A stretch of 64,000 bases of DNA from Lichenostomus cassidix (GCA_008360975.2 CM039182.1:47814491-47878490), one strand, 5' to 3'. Positions 35,901 through 49,680 are shown, counted from the first letter of the stretch. Translations and numbers: made by a program. Notes: generated by a model not told the origin, from the sequence alone.

Positions 35901-38900
35901 GGAGATGGATGACAGATATGGCTCCCCATAACAGCCCTGCATGGGCAAGTGCTGGGATATTCCCTGCCAACAGCTCTGTAAATCACCCATGGGATCATCA
36001 GAGGGGGCTGTGAACTGCCTCACTGCTACTGAAGGAAACTGAAACAGCATGTGGATGGTGCCCTGATTCAGAAATATGTCCTGTCCAGGCCACAGACACC
36101 TCTACTCTACCTCTACATCTACCTTTACCTCTACAGGGAGCTGATTCCTCTGCTGTCTACTGTCTCTTGCACATAAAAGTGACAGTCATTAGTAGCTCTC
36201 ATTGTTCAGCTCTTGGAATTTGTTGCCATTCCTGTGATGCAGCAAACGCTGTAGCCTTTTTCTACAGATTCATGTCCTGAGCAAAGAGAGAATGCACTGA
36301 CACTTTCAGCTCAAGCTGTGTCTGCATCTGCACATGCTCACAGTGTTTTCTATGACAGAACTAATGGGAGTAATTGTGAAGTTTTTCTTCAGTGAAGGGA
36401 AACATTGACTTGGTTTTCTCAATCTTGTCTTACACAGCAGTGTGTGAAACAGAGCCCCAAACCTGCAAAATTATCATTTTAAAGGTACACCCCTACTAGA
36501 AGCGGCAGGTCCAGTAAAGGCAGGAGGTTCAAAACAAAAGGGTTTTCTTGATGGCACAAACCTGTCTCTCCTCTGTTACTTATGGCTTACATTTTTTTCT
36601 TCATTCTCTCTAATGTGAGCCCATCAGACAAACGAGCATCTTCACTTTTGAGTACCTTTGCTCCAAACCAAGGTCTGCTGCAGGATATTTGCATTTTTGA
36701 GTGTTTTCTATCAGGAGTGGTTTCCCATTTTCACGCTGCTGGTTGTGTTGCATGTATGGAGGTCATCATACTGCCCTGTAGTCTGGTGTACAGGGAGTCT
36801 TTTTAACATCTGTTTTAGGTCTGGAAATGCAGATGAATGAAATCATCTTCCATAAACAAAGACTTTTGGAAAAATCCTCACACCATTTAAATCTACTTGA
36901 ATGTGTAAATGCACTGATGTTCTGGAGCATGCTGCCTGTATAGACAAGAAATTGTACTATTGATGAGTTAGATATACAGAAAATCTGCATATGCTTTGAT
37001 TCAAACGTCACTGATTTAATTCTGGTGAAACAAAGGGTTCATTAAAAGGTAAGATTGTGCCGAGGATAAAATTATGCCAGATGTTGGCTAGATAAATCAG
37101 TGAAATATCAAACTATGTGATCCTGTTTTTTTTTAAATATGTGTCTGTGACCATCTCCTGGGGGAATTGTCAGATTCAGGATATTATGTTAACTAGACTT
37201 TTGGTCTGATCCAGTATCTTTGTTCTTCTGTTTTTAATAGCATCAGCATAGTTGTTTGCACTTCTTGTTTGAAGAAGACTTGCAGAGTGTGAGCAGTCTC
37301 AGGCAAAAAAAATGTGTGTGTCACTCAAGAGCACAGTTGCACTGTTGTGTTAAATAATCTCAAACAGAGTGGGAGAATTTTGTTCCTTCTTAAAGGTAAA
37401 AGAGAGTGACACTGGCAGAAATGTATAAAAGGAGTGGCATGAATTGCATTATGGAGATGATTCTTTGTCAGCTATGGAGAGCAACCAGACATCTGCCTTA
37501 ACACAGCTGTCTAAATTTTAAATAATAAAACTTAGGAGACGTGATTCTTTTTTTGTAGTGACATTTGTCAGCTATTCTCTTTTAATGGCAGGGAAAGCCA
37601 GCACTGGTCCAAGATCTAAGCTGTATCATGTTACAGATATAAGATGAAGAGTATTCCACTCAAATCATGGTTATCCTGTGTGTATCTGAGAAGTATTTCT
37701 GGTTAGTTCTTGCATTATATCAAGTATTGCTCTCATCCCAAGGTTGAAATTTGCTGAACCAAAGTAATATGTCCTTGGATACATCACATCTGTAATGCCA
37801 TCCAGTGAACGTCAGTGAGAGGCTGATGGTTGTTTATTACCCCCTGGGAAATTGCTTGGGCTAATTTATGTGTGGAGCTTTGCTAGATGGGTAGGAATGC
37901 AATCCCATCAGTCTCGGTGTGCAGGGGGAGGATTAAAAGACAGCCTCATCTGCCATGGCAAAACTTTTCCCTGACATCTGGGCCATTAAAATAAATGACA
38001 GGTTTTACTGCAGTGTCCATCTCTTGGAGGGACATTGACAATTTGCTGCTTAAAACCCAAGTCACAGCAGAGCACTAAGGTGACAACTGAGACCTTGGCA
38101 TTAACAGCCAATATTGATAATATACAGCGCAAACTCAACACGAAAGGTGGGAAACGGCACAAAGACATGTCTTGTTGGAGTAGATCAACAAATAATGCTT
38201 CCTTCTCTGTTGTGCTCCAGGGGGAGAACCTTTTTGCTCAGTGCATGCTAAAGACAAGGAGGCACCAACTTTGATTGTGTTTTTATTTATTCCTGACAAA
38301 CATGATTTATGAATTAGAATCCTTGCATTGTTACTGAAAGGATCTTTCTGCTCAGTGCCCTGACACAATGATTTCCTTCTAAGATTTTCTGCCCATGCAT
38401 TTCCAAGCCCCATTTGTACACTGTCTTGTCAGTTCAATAAATCATTGCAGATAAGTAAATCCTTCTCTTAACCTTCTGGGTTGATAGCATTGGCAATGTT
38501 TTCTGAACACATTAGTCCCAGCCTTTCTAAAAGTAAAGACATTGCTTTGCTGGGTAGAACAATAAATACAAAAGCATACTTGTTCCCCTTTTGGGTCAAA
38601 TTTGTAGTTTTTAACCCTTTGCACTGCTTGCATACAAATTCTTTTAAGTGCTCCATCAAAGCTTTGAAACTACTTTTGAAGTGCGTGTGTGCATCATCAT
38701 ATTTGAGTATTTTACCACTGAATACAGATATTGAACAGTGCATTAAGCTTCTTAGCAATTTCACAAACTGTAAAAAAAAAGAAAAAGGAGTCTGTATTTT
38801 TAAAGCCTTTGAACTCCTCTCTCTGCTAGCAGAGTAATTTGTTGTACAGTAAGATGGCATTCAAATTACTTTAGTTTTATCATAATTCTTTTGCCAGAAA

Positions 38901-40330
38901 GCTACAGGTCTGCAACATGATTCAATTAATTTAACTTAGAATAAGAAAGCAAAGCCTGGAGGTTAATGGAGACTCATATGGAATGAAAATGGAAGTCAAA
39001 CTGGACTGCAGAAAAATTGCAGTAGAGATGAAAACATTCTGTTTGGGAAAAAAAAGCAAGAAACATCACGTTGTCTAAATAACCTTTTCAGTATTTCTCA
39101 AAGAAAAATTTTGGGGTTGAAAAGGATTTTTTTCTTACAAAATGGTCAAGTGCTCAAACAGCACTTGTGATAGAAGGGTTCTAATATCTTAGCTCGCTGA
39201 AATGTAGGCACAACTTCCTCCTCTGTCCAGAAAAAAAAAGATAACTTGTTTTAATTTCATTCCTATGACCATTTAGCAAATATGCAAGACAAATCTCTCT
39301 TGCCCACCTTTCACAGTGATGTCTCAGCCCCTGCCTTCAAAGTTTCATGTCTCCTTTGATGTCTGTGGGTAGCCAGCTAACCAAGCTGTGACATGAGTCT
39401 GTGATGTGAATTTATTCATGGAGACAGAAACAAATCAGGAATACAGACATTTCCTTAAGCATTAGTGCTTTATCAGAAGGCCAAAGATGAGTTTATCCCT
39501 GACATTAAGTTGAAGTAAGGCCTTAGGTACGTTGATTACCTCTTCCCTTTAGTTAGTTTCTGTCGTAGCTTTCTAGGCTCAGATGGCCCACACACAGATG
39601 TAGTGCTGCAGCATTTTCCTTTACAGATGTAAGTCCTTTCTAGTGGAAATCTCGGGGGACAGGACGGCTGCAAAGCTAACCAGGGTCCAGATTCTGCTAT
39701 GCTTTGAAGGTTTGAGGACTTAGGCTGAGGCGATTTAATTAATTTCCTTGGCTTGCTCCAGTAACAAGGTACCACACATTGTGAGCACAGGTCACCTATA
39801 ACGAGAGCAGTTGCTATAATTAGCTGTCATCATTCTAAAATACAAGCACTACAAAAAGCTCTCCGGACAGAAATTTTTTTCTCTTTTCTCCTTTTTTTGG
39901 CCTCACTCTTCCAGATGAATAGGTCTTGCCTAAAATATATCAAAAGATTGTCAAGCTATGTCCCACAAGGTAATGCAGCAGATCTCTGATCATACTGGGC
40001 TTTCCTAGCAGTGAATCTTTCAACCCAGTGCATTTTTTAAGATTGTGACAGATCACCTTATCTTCTCTCTTTCAAGGTATCCCATCCATATTTAATGTTT
40101 CCTGGAGCTTCGTCTGTATCCAATTTCCCCTGGATGTCTTGCTCTAAATAGTTGTTATGTAGCTGCCATTCACAGGACTTTTATTCTATTTCCTGGATTT
40201 TCCAGTGTTGGGTATGCCAATGCTTACCTCTAGGAGCAAAACCTCCCCAGTCTCTGTTAATCTAATTGGCCAGTGATGAGTGATGAATGTAAAATATGCA
40301 ATGTTCACATCTTAATTTTTAATGGAGTAT
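32963..40330. other. Intergenic DNA, no gene recognised
   Basis: No supported gene. It holds a T-rich low-complexity patch (34140-34197) and a degenerate CTCTAC-type hexanucleotide repeat (36100-36135). Overlapping open frames on both strands at 38468-38860 (130 codons minus, 118 codons plus) have no recognisable homology; one ends in a lysine-rich run caused by an A-tract. Confidence 0.5.
36100..36135. repeat. Degenerate (CTCTAC)n repeat
   Basis: About six imperfect copies of a CTCTAC or TCTACC hexamer in a pyrimidine-rich stretch (CTCTACTCTACCTCTAC and following). Simple sequence repeat. Confidence 0.8.
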
Positions 40331-40340
40331 GAGTATACTT

Positions 40341-40427
40341 CAAAAAAAAAAAAAAAAGATAAAAGAAAAAGAAAAGAAGAAAGAAAGAAACAAAAGAAAA
40401 GAAAGACAAAAAAAAGAAAAAAAAATC
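40341..40427. repeat. A-rich purine tract
   Basis: Opens with a run of about 15 A and continues as AAAGA/GAAA-type purine sequence with very few pyrimidines. It could be a decayed simple repeat or the tail of a retroposed copy, but no retroposed body is recognised upstream. Confidence 0.9.
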
Positions 40428-41970
40428 CCACGTGAAAGGTGCTCATACTGCGGTGTTGCTTTTGCCTGTGGTCTGTCTACAGGGAGGAAATAAGCATTGA
40501 GTGTTTGAGGTATGTGAGAAGTTTTAGTCTCCTGTTGGATGCTATGGATCCTGATTGTCAGAAAACTAGCTAGAGCAAAGGAGGGGTTTGACTCCATCAC
40601 CTGTAACTTTGAGCAGTAAGCACACATTTAATTTTCTGGTGGTGCATGAGATGAACCTTCACTGAAAACACAGGTATTTACAAACCTTAATGAAATTGCA
40701 GCAGCCAGAAGTCTGAACACAGAGTAAAAAATGCTCTTTGCATTTACAAGGAGCATTCTACCATTCTACCATTACCCATAGTTAGTTATTGCTTGTATTT
40801 TTCCCTTTGAAAAGCAAATATGAAATGAATGACAACAGAATATGATTTTGTAAGCTCTAATGCATGAAGATATCTTCACGTGAGTCCTGCTGAGTTTTAC
40901 CAGAAAAAAACCCAAAATTATATAAGGCAGAAATTAATCTGGAGAAGCATTAAATCAATGACATCCAATGAAGGTTACTGCATACTGCTTTCATTGCCCA
41001 AGGACAAATAAGAAATAGAGATCTGTTCTGCTCTATCTGGGAAGGTCAAAGATGCACGAGATCGCAGTTGTGCCAGCCACAGTCACAGAGATTGCTTAGC
41101 AGTGCTGTATCAGAGGCATCTGCCAGGTGCCAGTGGAGTTAGAGAAGGGAAGAAAGCTGCTCTGTGGAGGTAGATACCCAGACGTTAGGCAGTGAGACTT
41201 GGATTTCTCTCCACAGTTAGAAGGAAAGAGGGAGAAAGGATGAGCTGGAAAAGCAAACTTCCTGGTGCACAGGGTACAATGTGCCTGACGCCTGCGTGTT
41301 TTGGATTGTGGACTATTTAACTGCCTGCTAGACATTGTCCACATCCTTCCTCTGGATAACAAATCAGGTTGAGATCTGGTTTGTACTGTCAAAGACTGGA
41401 GTGAGAGAGTTTGATGCAGGTACCAAGTTAAAAACAGCCACCATTTAACTTACAGTGATGTTTTTAGCTGGTATATTTCTTTTGATGGTGGTAACATAGA
41501 TGTCTATTAAAAAGCAGAATAGAATGCTCACTAAAAATACTGAACATTAAAAACTATCACATTGTTTGAATTGCATTGTTAGTAACACTCCACACTAGCA
41601 TTACAATACTTGCCATGAAGCTGATCATACATGCACTTTAATAACTGTAATTATGTCTGCTACTGCAACTCTAGGCACCCTATGCTTATATTGGGATTTT
41701 AAAATAAGGTTGAAGAATATTTGAGTCATTCAGAGCAGACATTTTGTACTAGCTGTGGAGGAATTTCTAATGAACTGTTTCCTGATGAAACTTGAAGGCT
41801 TCTAACAAGCAGAACATGACATTCACACTCCTTGACATAATTTTGTAACTCTTCAAAACTTTTCTGTCATCTAGGCAATGGAGAATGCTGCTCTGGTAGG
41901 GTTTGAATTCTTTATTCCTTTCCTAAGTGAATCTTCTGGTACTCATTTAATCTTATTCCAACTTTTTGCC

Positions 41971-41990
41971 TTTTTTTTTTTTTTTTTTTT
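41971..41990. repeat. Poly-T run of 20
   Basis: Twenty uninterrupted T. Read on the minus strand it is a poly-A run, but no retroposed element is recognised beside it. Confidence 0.95.
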
Positions 41991-42190
41991 AATGTGAATG
42001 GAACAGTCCAGGAAAGTCCCAGAGATGGATCTTGGGTCAGGCAAATGCTTTGATAATTTTGGTACCATCAGTATTGTGAACAGCCTATGCTTTCCCATTA
42101 ATGCATCCTAATTTATTGCTTGACTGATTCAAACTCCCACTCTCCATCTTCTGTTGAGGTTGTCAGTAGGAATCTTCTTTAGCACTATTT

Positions 42191-42236
42191 TTATTCTTAT
42201 TAGCTGGCAAATATTTTATTCTTATTAGCTGGCAAA
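42191..42236. repeat. Two-copy duplication, 21-bp match, 25-bp period
   Basis: TTATTCTTATTAGCTGGCAA followed by A occurs at 42191-42211 and again at 42216-42236 without a mismatch, separated by TATT. Confidence 0.95.
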
Positions 42237-45200
42237 AGTTTGAGATCCCCTTTTGTTTTGCAATGATAGCAGTCACCACTTGGGCCATAGAACCAGAAGA
42301 GTATGTGACAGTGTGCAACAATCCAGACCCAGAGAAGATATTGGTTGTTGCTCTAACAACATCTGAGACTCCATCACCCCTCCAGTCTGACTGTGTAATC
42401 TTACATAACATTTCTGTTTCACTTATTCCTACCAGAGACCCAAAGTATTTATCTCAAATCTAAAACATTCAAAACCCTTTGGAAACCAAATCAGGGATCT
42501 AATTTCGACATTGAACATGGGCCATCCAGAGGAACCATTAGATAAATGTCTCCACAGCACCCCACGGAACAAAAATCTGTCATAGATGATGGAGAAAGAA
42601 TGTTAAGTCTCCATGTTTCTTTTATTGGACCTAACTCAATGCCTTTCTACTTTTGTTACCAAATTCTAGGTTAAGACAGAAGAAGAAACAGTAATGTGAG
42701 TATGAAGAAAACTTCAGATTTCCCTCTGTTCCAGTGGATTCAAGCCTATTTAAGCCACAGTTGTTTCCACGAAACACATATTACATGTTCCAATAATGAA
42801 GCAAATGCAACTCCGTTAGTGTGGTCCTTTGCCTGGGTGAAATAGTTCTGTCAAGATTAGCTCAGGATCATATAATTTCAATTTTGAGCTGAGCACAGTT
42901 CTACTGAACCTGGGATGAAGGTAGGAGATTGCCTCTGTGCAGCTTCATTGCCCTGCATGGCCTTTGAGCTGTGCTCTGGCTTCAAGCTGTAGCAGCTTCA
43001 GGCTCTGATTTCCCTTCCTGCCCTTGCTTGACTAAAGCTTGGCCCTGATTTGAACAAGGCAAGGTGCTGTCATTAATGCAGCTGCCTACTGATGTCGATG
43101 ACGTGGGTAGTTTACTCAGCAGATGGTATTCAGACTGGCATTGACTTTTGGTTTGCTCTCAGCACCCCATCCATCAGCTGAGCACTGCATTAGCAATGCT
43201 ATGAGGCTTACTAAATTTAGAGTTGGGACTTTTCAGACAACTTCATCTGTTTTGGTGGCTCACAAAAAACATGTGCTTTTGTCTTACCAACCAAACAGCT
43301 ACTCTGTTTTTGTCTGCTTCGACATCTTTGGTGGAAGGAAAGGGCATGATGGGATGGCATTCTTAGGCAAAAGTACACAGGCCAGGGGAGAGAGACAGAA
43401 ACCAGATTAGTGGACCCTACAAATGTTTGTCTGCCCTAAGGCAATAGGCAGACATGGCCTGAAGAACAACTCAAGGTTCCAGGCAAATAACCCTTGCACA
43501 AATCCCTGTGCAAGGTGGTACCTGCACCCCAGCCTCCCGTGCTGCTCCTGGAGCTGCATGCATGCTGCTCCAGGTGTTCAGCTGCCCTCTGACAGCCTGT
43601 CTCTCCTCATGCTCCTCCTCCCTGCTGTTCAGTGGCCTTGCAGCTGTGCTGTGTTGGTCCCTCTCTCACCACCACTCCCCCAACAGATGTTCCCTTTCCA
43701 GTTTGTTAGCTGGGGTGGGGAAAGGTCACTGGCACGGCAAAGGAGGGAGGGAGACAAGAGATGTGATCTCTGACACCTATCCCTGCCCCTCTTCTCTATG
43801 GGGTCTGGCCAGTCAATGAGGACAGCTGAGCATATGGGATCAGGCAGCCAATCCACCTGCCCCTTTTTCTGCCTTGAACATGGGCTAGCTAAGGTCTAGA
43901 AGGCAAATATGCTGTTAATACAGGCACTGGGATTGCTGTGAACAAGGAGGTTTGTGGATCTCCTTACATGTGCCAAAGCAAACAACTGAATCATTACCCA
44001 TCCTGACTTCTCAGCTTTTTTCTGCTCCTTTATTCCATATTTTGTAGTTTCCCCAAGTGGCTCACCTTCTTCAAAGTTGATGGGATGGCATTACATCCTG
44101 GCTGCAAGCACCTCCTATCACAAGGATTTGCCTTCTTTAATTTAGTCCCTATGGAAATGAGGCTGTGAGAGCACACTCTTGGAGGATGTGTCCACCTACC
44201 TAAAAATTCTTTGCCAGCGTCAGTCATATCTGACAGAGGTGCATTTGTCTCAAAGATCAAAATGTCCTACAAGGCTTATGGAAGTGTTTTGTGGAGGAGA
44301 GTGGTGCATCCACGGAGGAGAGGCTTGTGCTACATCAGACAGTCACTAAGGTAAAGATACACTTCAAACACTGTTTATTGGAATTACTTCTAGAGTGGAA
44401 TCATTGCCACTTAGGCAAGAGCGGAAGCTTCCTAGTGACATGCCCATTTTCTTCTGCATTTATATATAATATTGTTTATAGGAGTTATTTTTGTTTTGGT
44501 GTAGCAAAGAGGCAAAGATGAAAGCACACATTTTCAATGCTGTTCGAAACCAAACACTAAAAGCGAAGCAAGCATGGGCTACAGTAAACAGCTGCCTGAA
44601 AAGCTGAGTTTGGTTTAATGGAGCATTCAACCTGTGTTTGGTGTCTTTTATCTAAATACAGGAGCTCTGCAAAGGGGCCCACGGACTCAGGTATGTATAT
44701 CACTGGGATAAACTTGAATTCAGAAGCTTGTGGACAGCCCTCTCTTGCATCTCTCATCTGACAATTCACCAATTTTACTTTTTCTGTGACATATAAGGTG
44801 ATCATTGTGGGTTAGTATCTCTTTGACCTTTCAGGTCATCAAAGACCTCTACCAGCCCCTCTGGATTATACAGATGAACCAGGGAGCACACAAGGCTCCT
44901 GATGGCTTGTGCTACAGAGCAGTCATTAAATAGGAGATTAATGAGGTTCCCATAATCTGTATCAACATGCAAGAACGTAAAAGTGGCTTTCTCTCTGAGT
45001 ATTTTGTGCATTATGATCTGTCAGTTTTTCCATCTGCCTGAGCTACCCTCATGGGACCTCCAGCTCCCTGGCCCTCCTCCCTGCTGTACTGCTCTCCAGC
45101 CAAGCACTGATTCTCAGGCTGTGCAATGTGGGATCACATTCACCATGAAATTGCCAGTGTTTGGGCCCAGCACCAGGGTAGGAAGGTGAGGACAGAGGAG

Positions 45201-47624
45201 GAGAGCAGGACAGAAGGCTGTGTTTGACCCCTGGCACCAGTGCAGTTGTGCTGTGCCCCCAATGACACATTTTCTCCCCTGCCTTGCTGGGAAGAAGCAG
45301 TGGGTGCTGCTCAGCAGTGTCTCTGCGAAGCAAGATGTGGCTCCAGGGATGTCTGATCCAGCTGGGGTTCAGGATCCATGGGGAAAGTGAGAGCAATGGG
45401 GAAATGAACTGCAACTCCAGCGGTGCTTAATAGCAGTTCAAATGCAGCAGATTTTCCTTTTCGCATAGCTGTAGATACAATGTGTGTCTTTCCTTTTGCT
45501 AACTGTAAAACAAACAGAGAAAACAAACAAACACTGGGGATTTTACTGATTCTCAGTTGAACAAACTCCTGTTTTCCAGTGGAAGCATGTACAATTCCTA
45601 GAATTTGTAACCAGCTGCACTGCCGTCTGCTATTTTCAATTTCCTTCCCACGATGTGGAGGTGCACCCTGCAGATGTGCTTTCATCTACTCCTTGAAGTA
45701 GGTGAGTCTATCTCACTGTAAATTAGCCAGACTTTTTGCAATTTGTCTTGGAAATGATCTGTAGTCTTTTTATATGTGGCCTTTAGCTGCAAAACCCTCT
45801 TAAATCTCTGTCAAATAGGTAATAATGAAGAGAATACATTTTTATGCAGCATGGACCTTCTGACTGCAGCACACAGTTATCTCTTACCCTCCAATGTTCC
45901 TGCAGTACATTGAGCTGTCAATCATCAAATGACCTGAAGAGAAAAAGGGAGACAAAGAAGCTGAGGAAAATTCTGGTACTTGAGTGAAAGTAGCTACATT
46001 TAGCCAAGAGCGATCTAATAAAGAGATTGCTGCAAAATGTATTTAATGGCAAACTAAATTAGCAGTATATGCTTAATTTGGGTCTACTAAAACTGATGTC
46101 TTCTGAAGATACAGACCCACATTGAAAAATTCACATGCAGCAGAATCTCCCTTTTTTAACTGTCTCTACAGGTGTCCACCTACACCCTTATCCATCTCAC
46201 AGCCCTAGTGCCTCCATGGACATTATGGATGCTGTGGTGCCTGTGGAGAACAGCCAGCAGGTGTATGTTGTGCAGATCTCCATGGGGATCTGGGCACCTG
46301 CCTTGCCTTCACCTGCAGATGTTGTAGGAGGAGGAGGCACCAAAGGGGATGTTCAGAAGCCAACAGCAATGAGAGTATTCATTGGTGTTGAGCAGCTGGT
46401 GGCTACTGAGGACTGCAGCTGCCAATGTCAGCTGGGATCTGCTACGTGTGGGTGGGCACTGGGGCTTTGGCAATAGCAGGAGTCAGACAGATGCTGACAG
46501 AGATGATGAGAGCAAGCATAGATGTGCCTGCTTCCGACAGAACACAGATTTTAAGAGGTATTGCAACTGGGCTGCATTTCCAAGCACCAGACTCAAGACA
46601 GTCTTATCTCCAAGCTGTCCAAGAAGGGCTTCTGCAGGACTGATTTTGGCCAGTAAGTGAGGCAAGTGAGGGGTGTTGAAACATCCCAGGATAGGTTGTT
46701 TGTTTTGGCTCAAATTAAGGTGTCCTACTGTTAATATGAAGGGCCATCCCACATTTTTGATGTCCTATTGGGCACTTCACTGAAGCAGCCTCTTGACAGG
46801 CTTTAGAAATAACTTGAAGTCCATATCTGGTCAGTGAAAAGGAAGATCAGTAATTTCAGTCTCTAGATCTCTCAGTAAGGTGCACCAGTGGGACTTATTT
46901 TTCTTTTCTCAAAGTATCATATAAAATGTTTCTCACTCACATGCAATATTTAATACATAACTCACTGTTTGTACGTATGTCAGTAACCCTTTAGATTCCC
47001 AAAACTGAAACACAACTCATTTTTCTGACAGCATCTGCTATTTTCAGTACCCTATATTAATATTGCAGGATTCCTCTGAAGGCTCAGGTCTGTGGAAAAT
47101 CTGATTTCTGTGTTTAAGAAATCACTGAAGCAAGCAAGGTGAAAGTGCACACATTATTTCATGGGCATGCAAACAGTGAAGGAAAATATTAGCTCACATT
47201 TTGAGTCTTGTGGAGCAGTTTGCCTGTGGTTTCCTCCTCTTTGCTCATGAACCTGACTCATCTGTAAGTACAAAGTTAATTACTGTCTTTATATGGACAA
47301 GCCTCAGATCAATCTCTCTGTTCCAGACCCATCTGCTTGTGTCCAAATGAAATTTCAGCCTGTCTGTCTGGCATTTCCTCTCGATGTGTCACCCCCGGCT
47401 CCAGTTCAAGAAAACTAAAACTCAGCTGTTCATCCTCCATCACAACTCTTATCTGTTATCAACAATCTCTCCCTCTTTTGGGGCAGCTCTGCTGTTTGGT
47501 AGGTTACCCATGTCTTGTATTTTTCCAAATATTTTGAATTTTCTGCTCGTTCTTTCCATCTTCACATTTAGAAGATACTTCTTAAGCATCGAGAAAAGTG
47601 ATCTTTACTCTTTTGATAGGAGGC

Positions 47625-47706
47625 AAAAAAAAAACCTACCCAAAAACCCCCAAACCTCAAAAAACCAACCAAACAACAACAAAAACAAAAAAAAAAAAAG
47701 AGAGAG
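47625..47706. repeat. A/C-rich low-complexity tract
   Basis: Runs of A interspersed with CC and CCC, then CAACAACAAAAAC and a run of about 13 A, ending in a short GA repeat. Similar in style to the tract at 25133. Confidence 0.9.
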
Positions 47707-48298
47707 CAAGCACCTCATAAATACATAAAATTACTTGTGCTTGCTTTCCTAAGATGAGGCTCAAATTAATTAGATTTTTTCTGAAATTTGCTAGTATTGC
47801 TATTTGAGCAAGAAGCTGGCACTTGCAAAAGCAGTGTGATTTGGAATTGAAAACAATCCCATGATTTTCACTATAAATTCCACTACTGTTGAGATAAGAA
47901 ATTTAATTTTTCTCTCAAAGGCCTCCCATGGCAAGAGTCTGATTGCAACAAAAGCACAAAATCAGAGTGGAGAAAACACCAGTCCCCCATCTGAAATCAA
48001 GTCCTTCAGATCCCTGCATTTAGCTGTGATTTGGCATCCTTCTCTGGCTGGGCAAGGGAGCTCTGCAGTTGTATTAGATCTGTGTCGCGTGCCTCTGAAT
48101 TGGTATGTTTTTTCCTTGTATGGGGCTTTGTTGCTACAGCTACAATTTGCAAAGATCAGTGTTTTCTAATTCACTAATTTGCTTGTTGCTGTTTCCATGG
48201 TGCTCTCGTTTGGCAGGCAGGGAGCACTCTTAACAAGTGCACTGAAGTCAAGCTGGAATTAATTTCTGCTTCTCTGTTTCCTTTCCTTACCCCTCCAG

Positions 48299-48475
48299 TG
48301 GAGAGGTGTGGAAAGGGCCAGCAGAAGTACTTCTTCCAGTTTGATGGGAACAAACTGAAGCTGGAAAAGGGGCATTCCTGCCTGCCAAACGAGAGCACCA
48401 TGGTTAAGAAACCTGTTTCATTCCTACTCTTGATGTCAGACCATTTACCCTTTGCAAGGGATATTTTACTAAAAG
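48299..48475 (+). other. Exon-like segment of unknown nature
   Basis: A 177-nt segment preceded by a strong pyrimidine tract and acceptor (TTCCTTTCCTTACCCCTCCAG, ending 48298) and followed by AAAAG|GTACAT (48476). One frame is open throughout and symmetric (phase 1 at both ends). It includes QQKYFFQFDGNKLKLEKGH and later SFLLLMSDHLPFARDILLKG. The reverse strand is also open over the same stretch, which weakens the case. I do not recognise the peptide. It may be a pseudo-exon or chance. Confidence 0.15.
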
Positions 48476-48794
48476 GTACATTTTGCAAATTTACTTTTTT
48501 TGCACATGAATCCTGAGTTTTCCAATTACAGAACCAAATAAGGTGTAATGGTGCTATACCATCAGAACTAAAATATCTGCTGGTAAGAAGACTGCAACAG
48601 ATCTAAATCCCCATGCTTTTGTTCTACCCAATGTGTGTATTTCTCCTTATGTACTATTTGCTCTGTTCCCTCATTGACTTTTTTCCCCTTTTTAAAAAAC
48701 CTGCCAACACCATTTATTTTTTTTCAATCAAACTTCTAAATTCACTTCTGCAATACCCTGCCATGGTGTCCTGGTTCTCAAAACCTCACATATG

Positions 48795-49404
48795 GGCAGA
48801 ATCTGGCTGGAAAGCTGTCCAGTGGAAAAGAACAGCAGAGCCAGGGCAGTGATTGTTGCCTTGCACTCAGCACTGGTGAGGTCTCACTTTGAATCCTGTG
48901 TCCTGTTCTGGGTCTTCGCTACAAGAAAGACACTGAGGTGCTGGAGTGTGTCCAGAGAAGGACAACAGAGCTGGGGAAGAGTCCAGAGAAACAGTCTGTT
49001 GAGGAGAAGCTGAGAGAGCTGGGTCTGTTTAGCCTGGAGAAAGGGAAACTTGGGGCAACCTTATTGCTCTCTGAAAATACTTGAAAGGAGGTTACAGTGA
49101 GGTGAGGATCTGTCTCTTCTCTCAAGTAACAAGCAACAGGATAACAGGACATGCAGTTTGAGGAAATGGCTCAAGTTGCACCAGGTTAAGATTGGACATT
49201 AGGATAAATTTCTTCACTGAGGGAGTGCTCAGACATTCAAACAAACTGCCCAGGGAAGGCCATCCCTGAAAATGTCCAATAAATGTCTATCTGTGGCACT
49301 CAGGGACATGGTTTAGTGTTGGATGTGGAAGTGCTGGGTTAATGGTTGGCCTCAATCATCTTAGAAGTTTTTTGCAACCTTAATGATTCTACAACTCTGT
49401 GATC
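48795..49404 (+). mobile_element. CR1 LINE, 5'-truncated, plus strand
   Basis: Clear CR1 landmarks in order: GGCTGGAAAGCTGTCCAGTG, GCACTGGTGAGGTCTCACTT, GTCCTGTTCTGGGTCTTCGC, GAGGTGCTGGAGTGTGTCCA, GAAAGGAGGTTACAGTGAGG, AAATTTCTTCACTGAGGGAG, GGCACTCAGGGACATGGTTT and the 3' terminal TGATTCTACAACTCTGTGAT. About 150 bp expected between the first two landmarks is missing, so there is an internal deletion. The reading frame is broken and the copy is old. The short open frames at 48792-49152 derive from it. Confidence 0.95.
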
Positions 49405-49512
49405 TCTCAGTTTCACGCTGCTGCTGTCTGTCATGACCCAGAATTCACAGCTGGTTGATCAAGTTTCTGTCCAGGTGACAGGGTTCACATCCAAAACATT
49501 TTGAGCTAACTT

Positions 49513-49563
49513 TGAGATTTTGCAGAGTGAGATTTTGAGTGAGATTTTGTGAGATTTTGTGAC
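49513..49563. repeat. GAGATTTTG-type short tandem repeat
   Basis: Four imperfect units of GAGATTTTG with spacers of 6, 3, 1 and 1 bases (the last two are GAGATTTTGT twice in tandem). Slippage-type repeat. Confidence 0.85.
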
Positions 49564-49680
49564 ATGGTATAAGATACTTTGCAAAATCACTGCATATCAT
49601 AGTTGCTCTTTTGCCATCTTTCATACATATTTTTTATATTTCTTTGTATCCACTCTCTTCAGTATTCTGTTTGCCTGGTG

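Larger units (their letters stand above)
40428..48298. other. Intergenic DNA, no gene recognised
   Basis: No gene supported. It contains a poly-T run (41971-41990), a 25-bp-period duplication (42191-42236) and an A/C-rich tract (47625-47706). A GC-richer patch at 46135-46660 is open in all three plus frames at once, which reflects base composition rather than coding. A second GC-richer patch lies at 43500-43860. Confidence 0.5.

Noticed and set aside
40341..40427. A-rich tract considered as the tail of a processed pseudogene
   Set aside because: No gene-like sequence, target duplication or retroposon body is recognisable beside it.
46135..46660. Plus-strand frames of 72 to 113 residues in a GC-richer patch
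   Set aside because: All three plus frames are open at once and none resembles a protein family, which points to base composition rather than coding.
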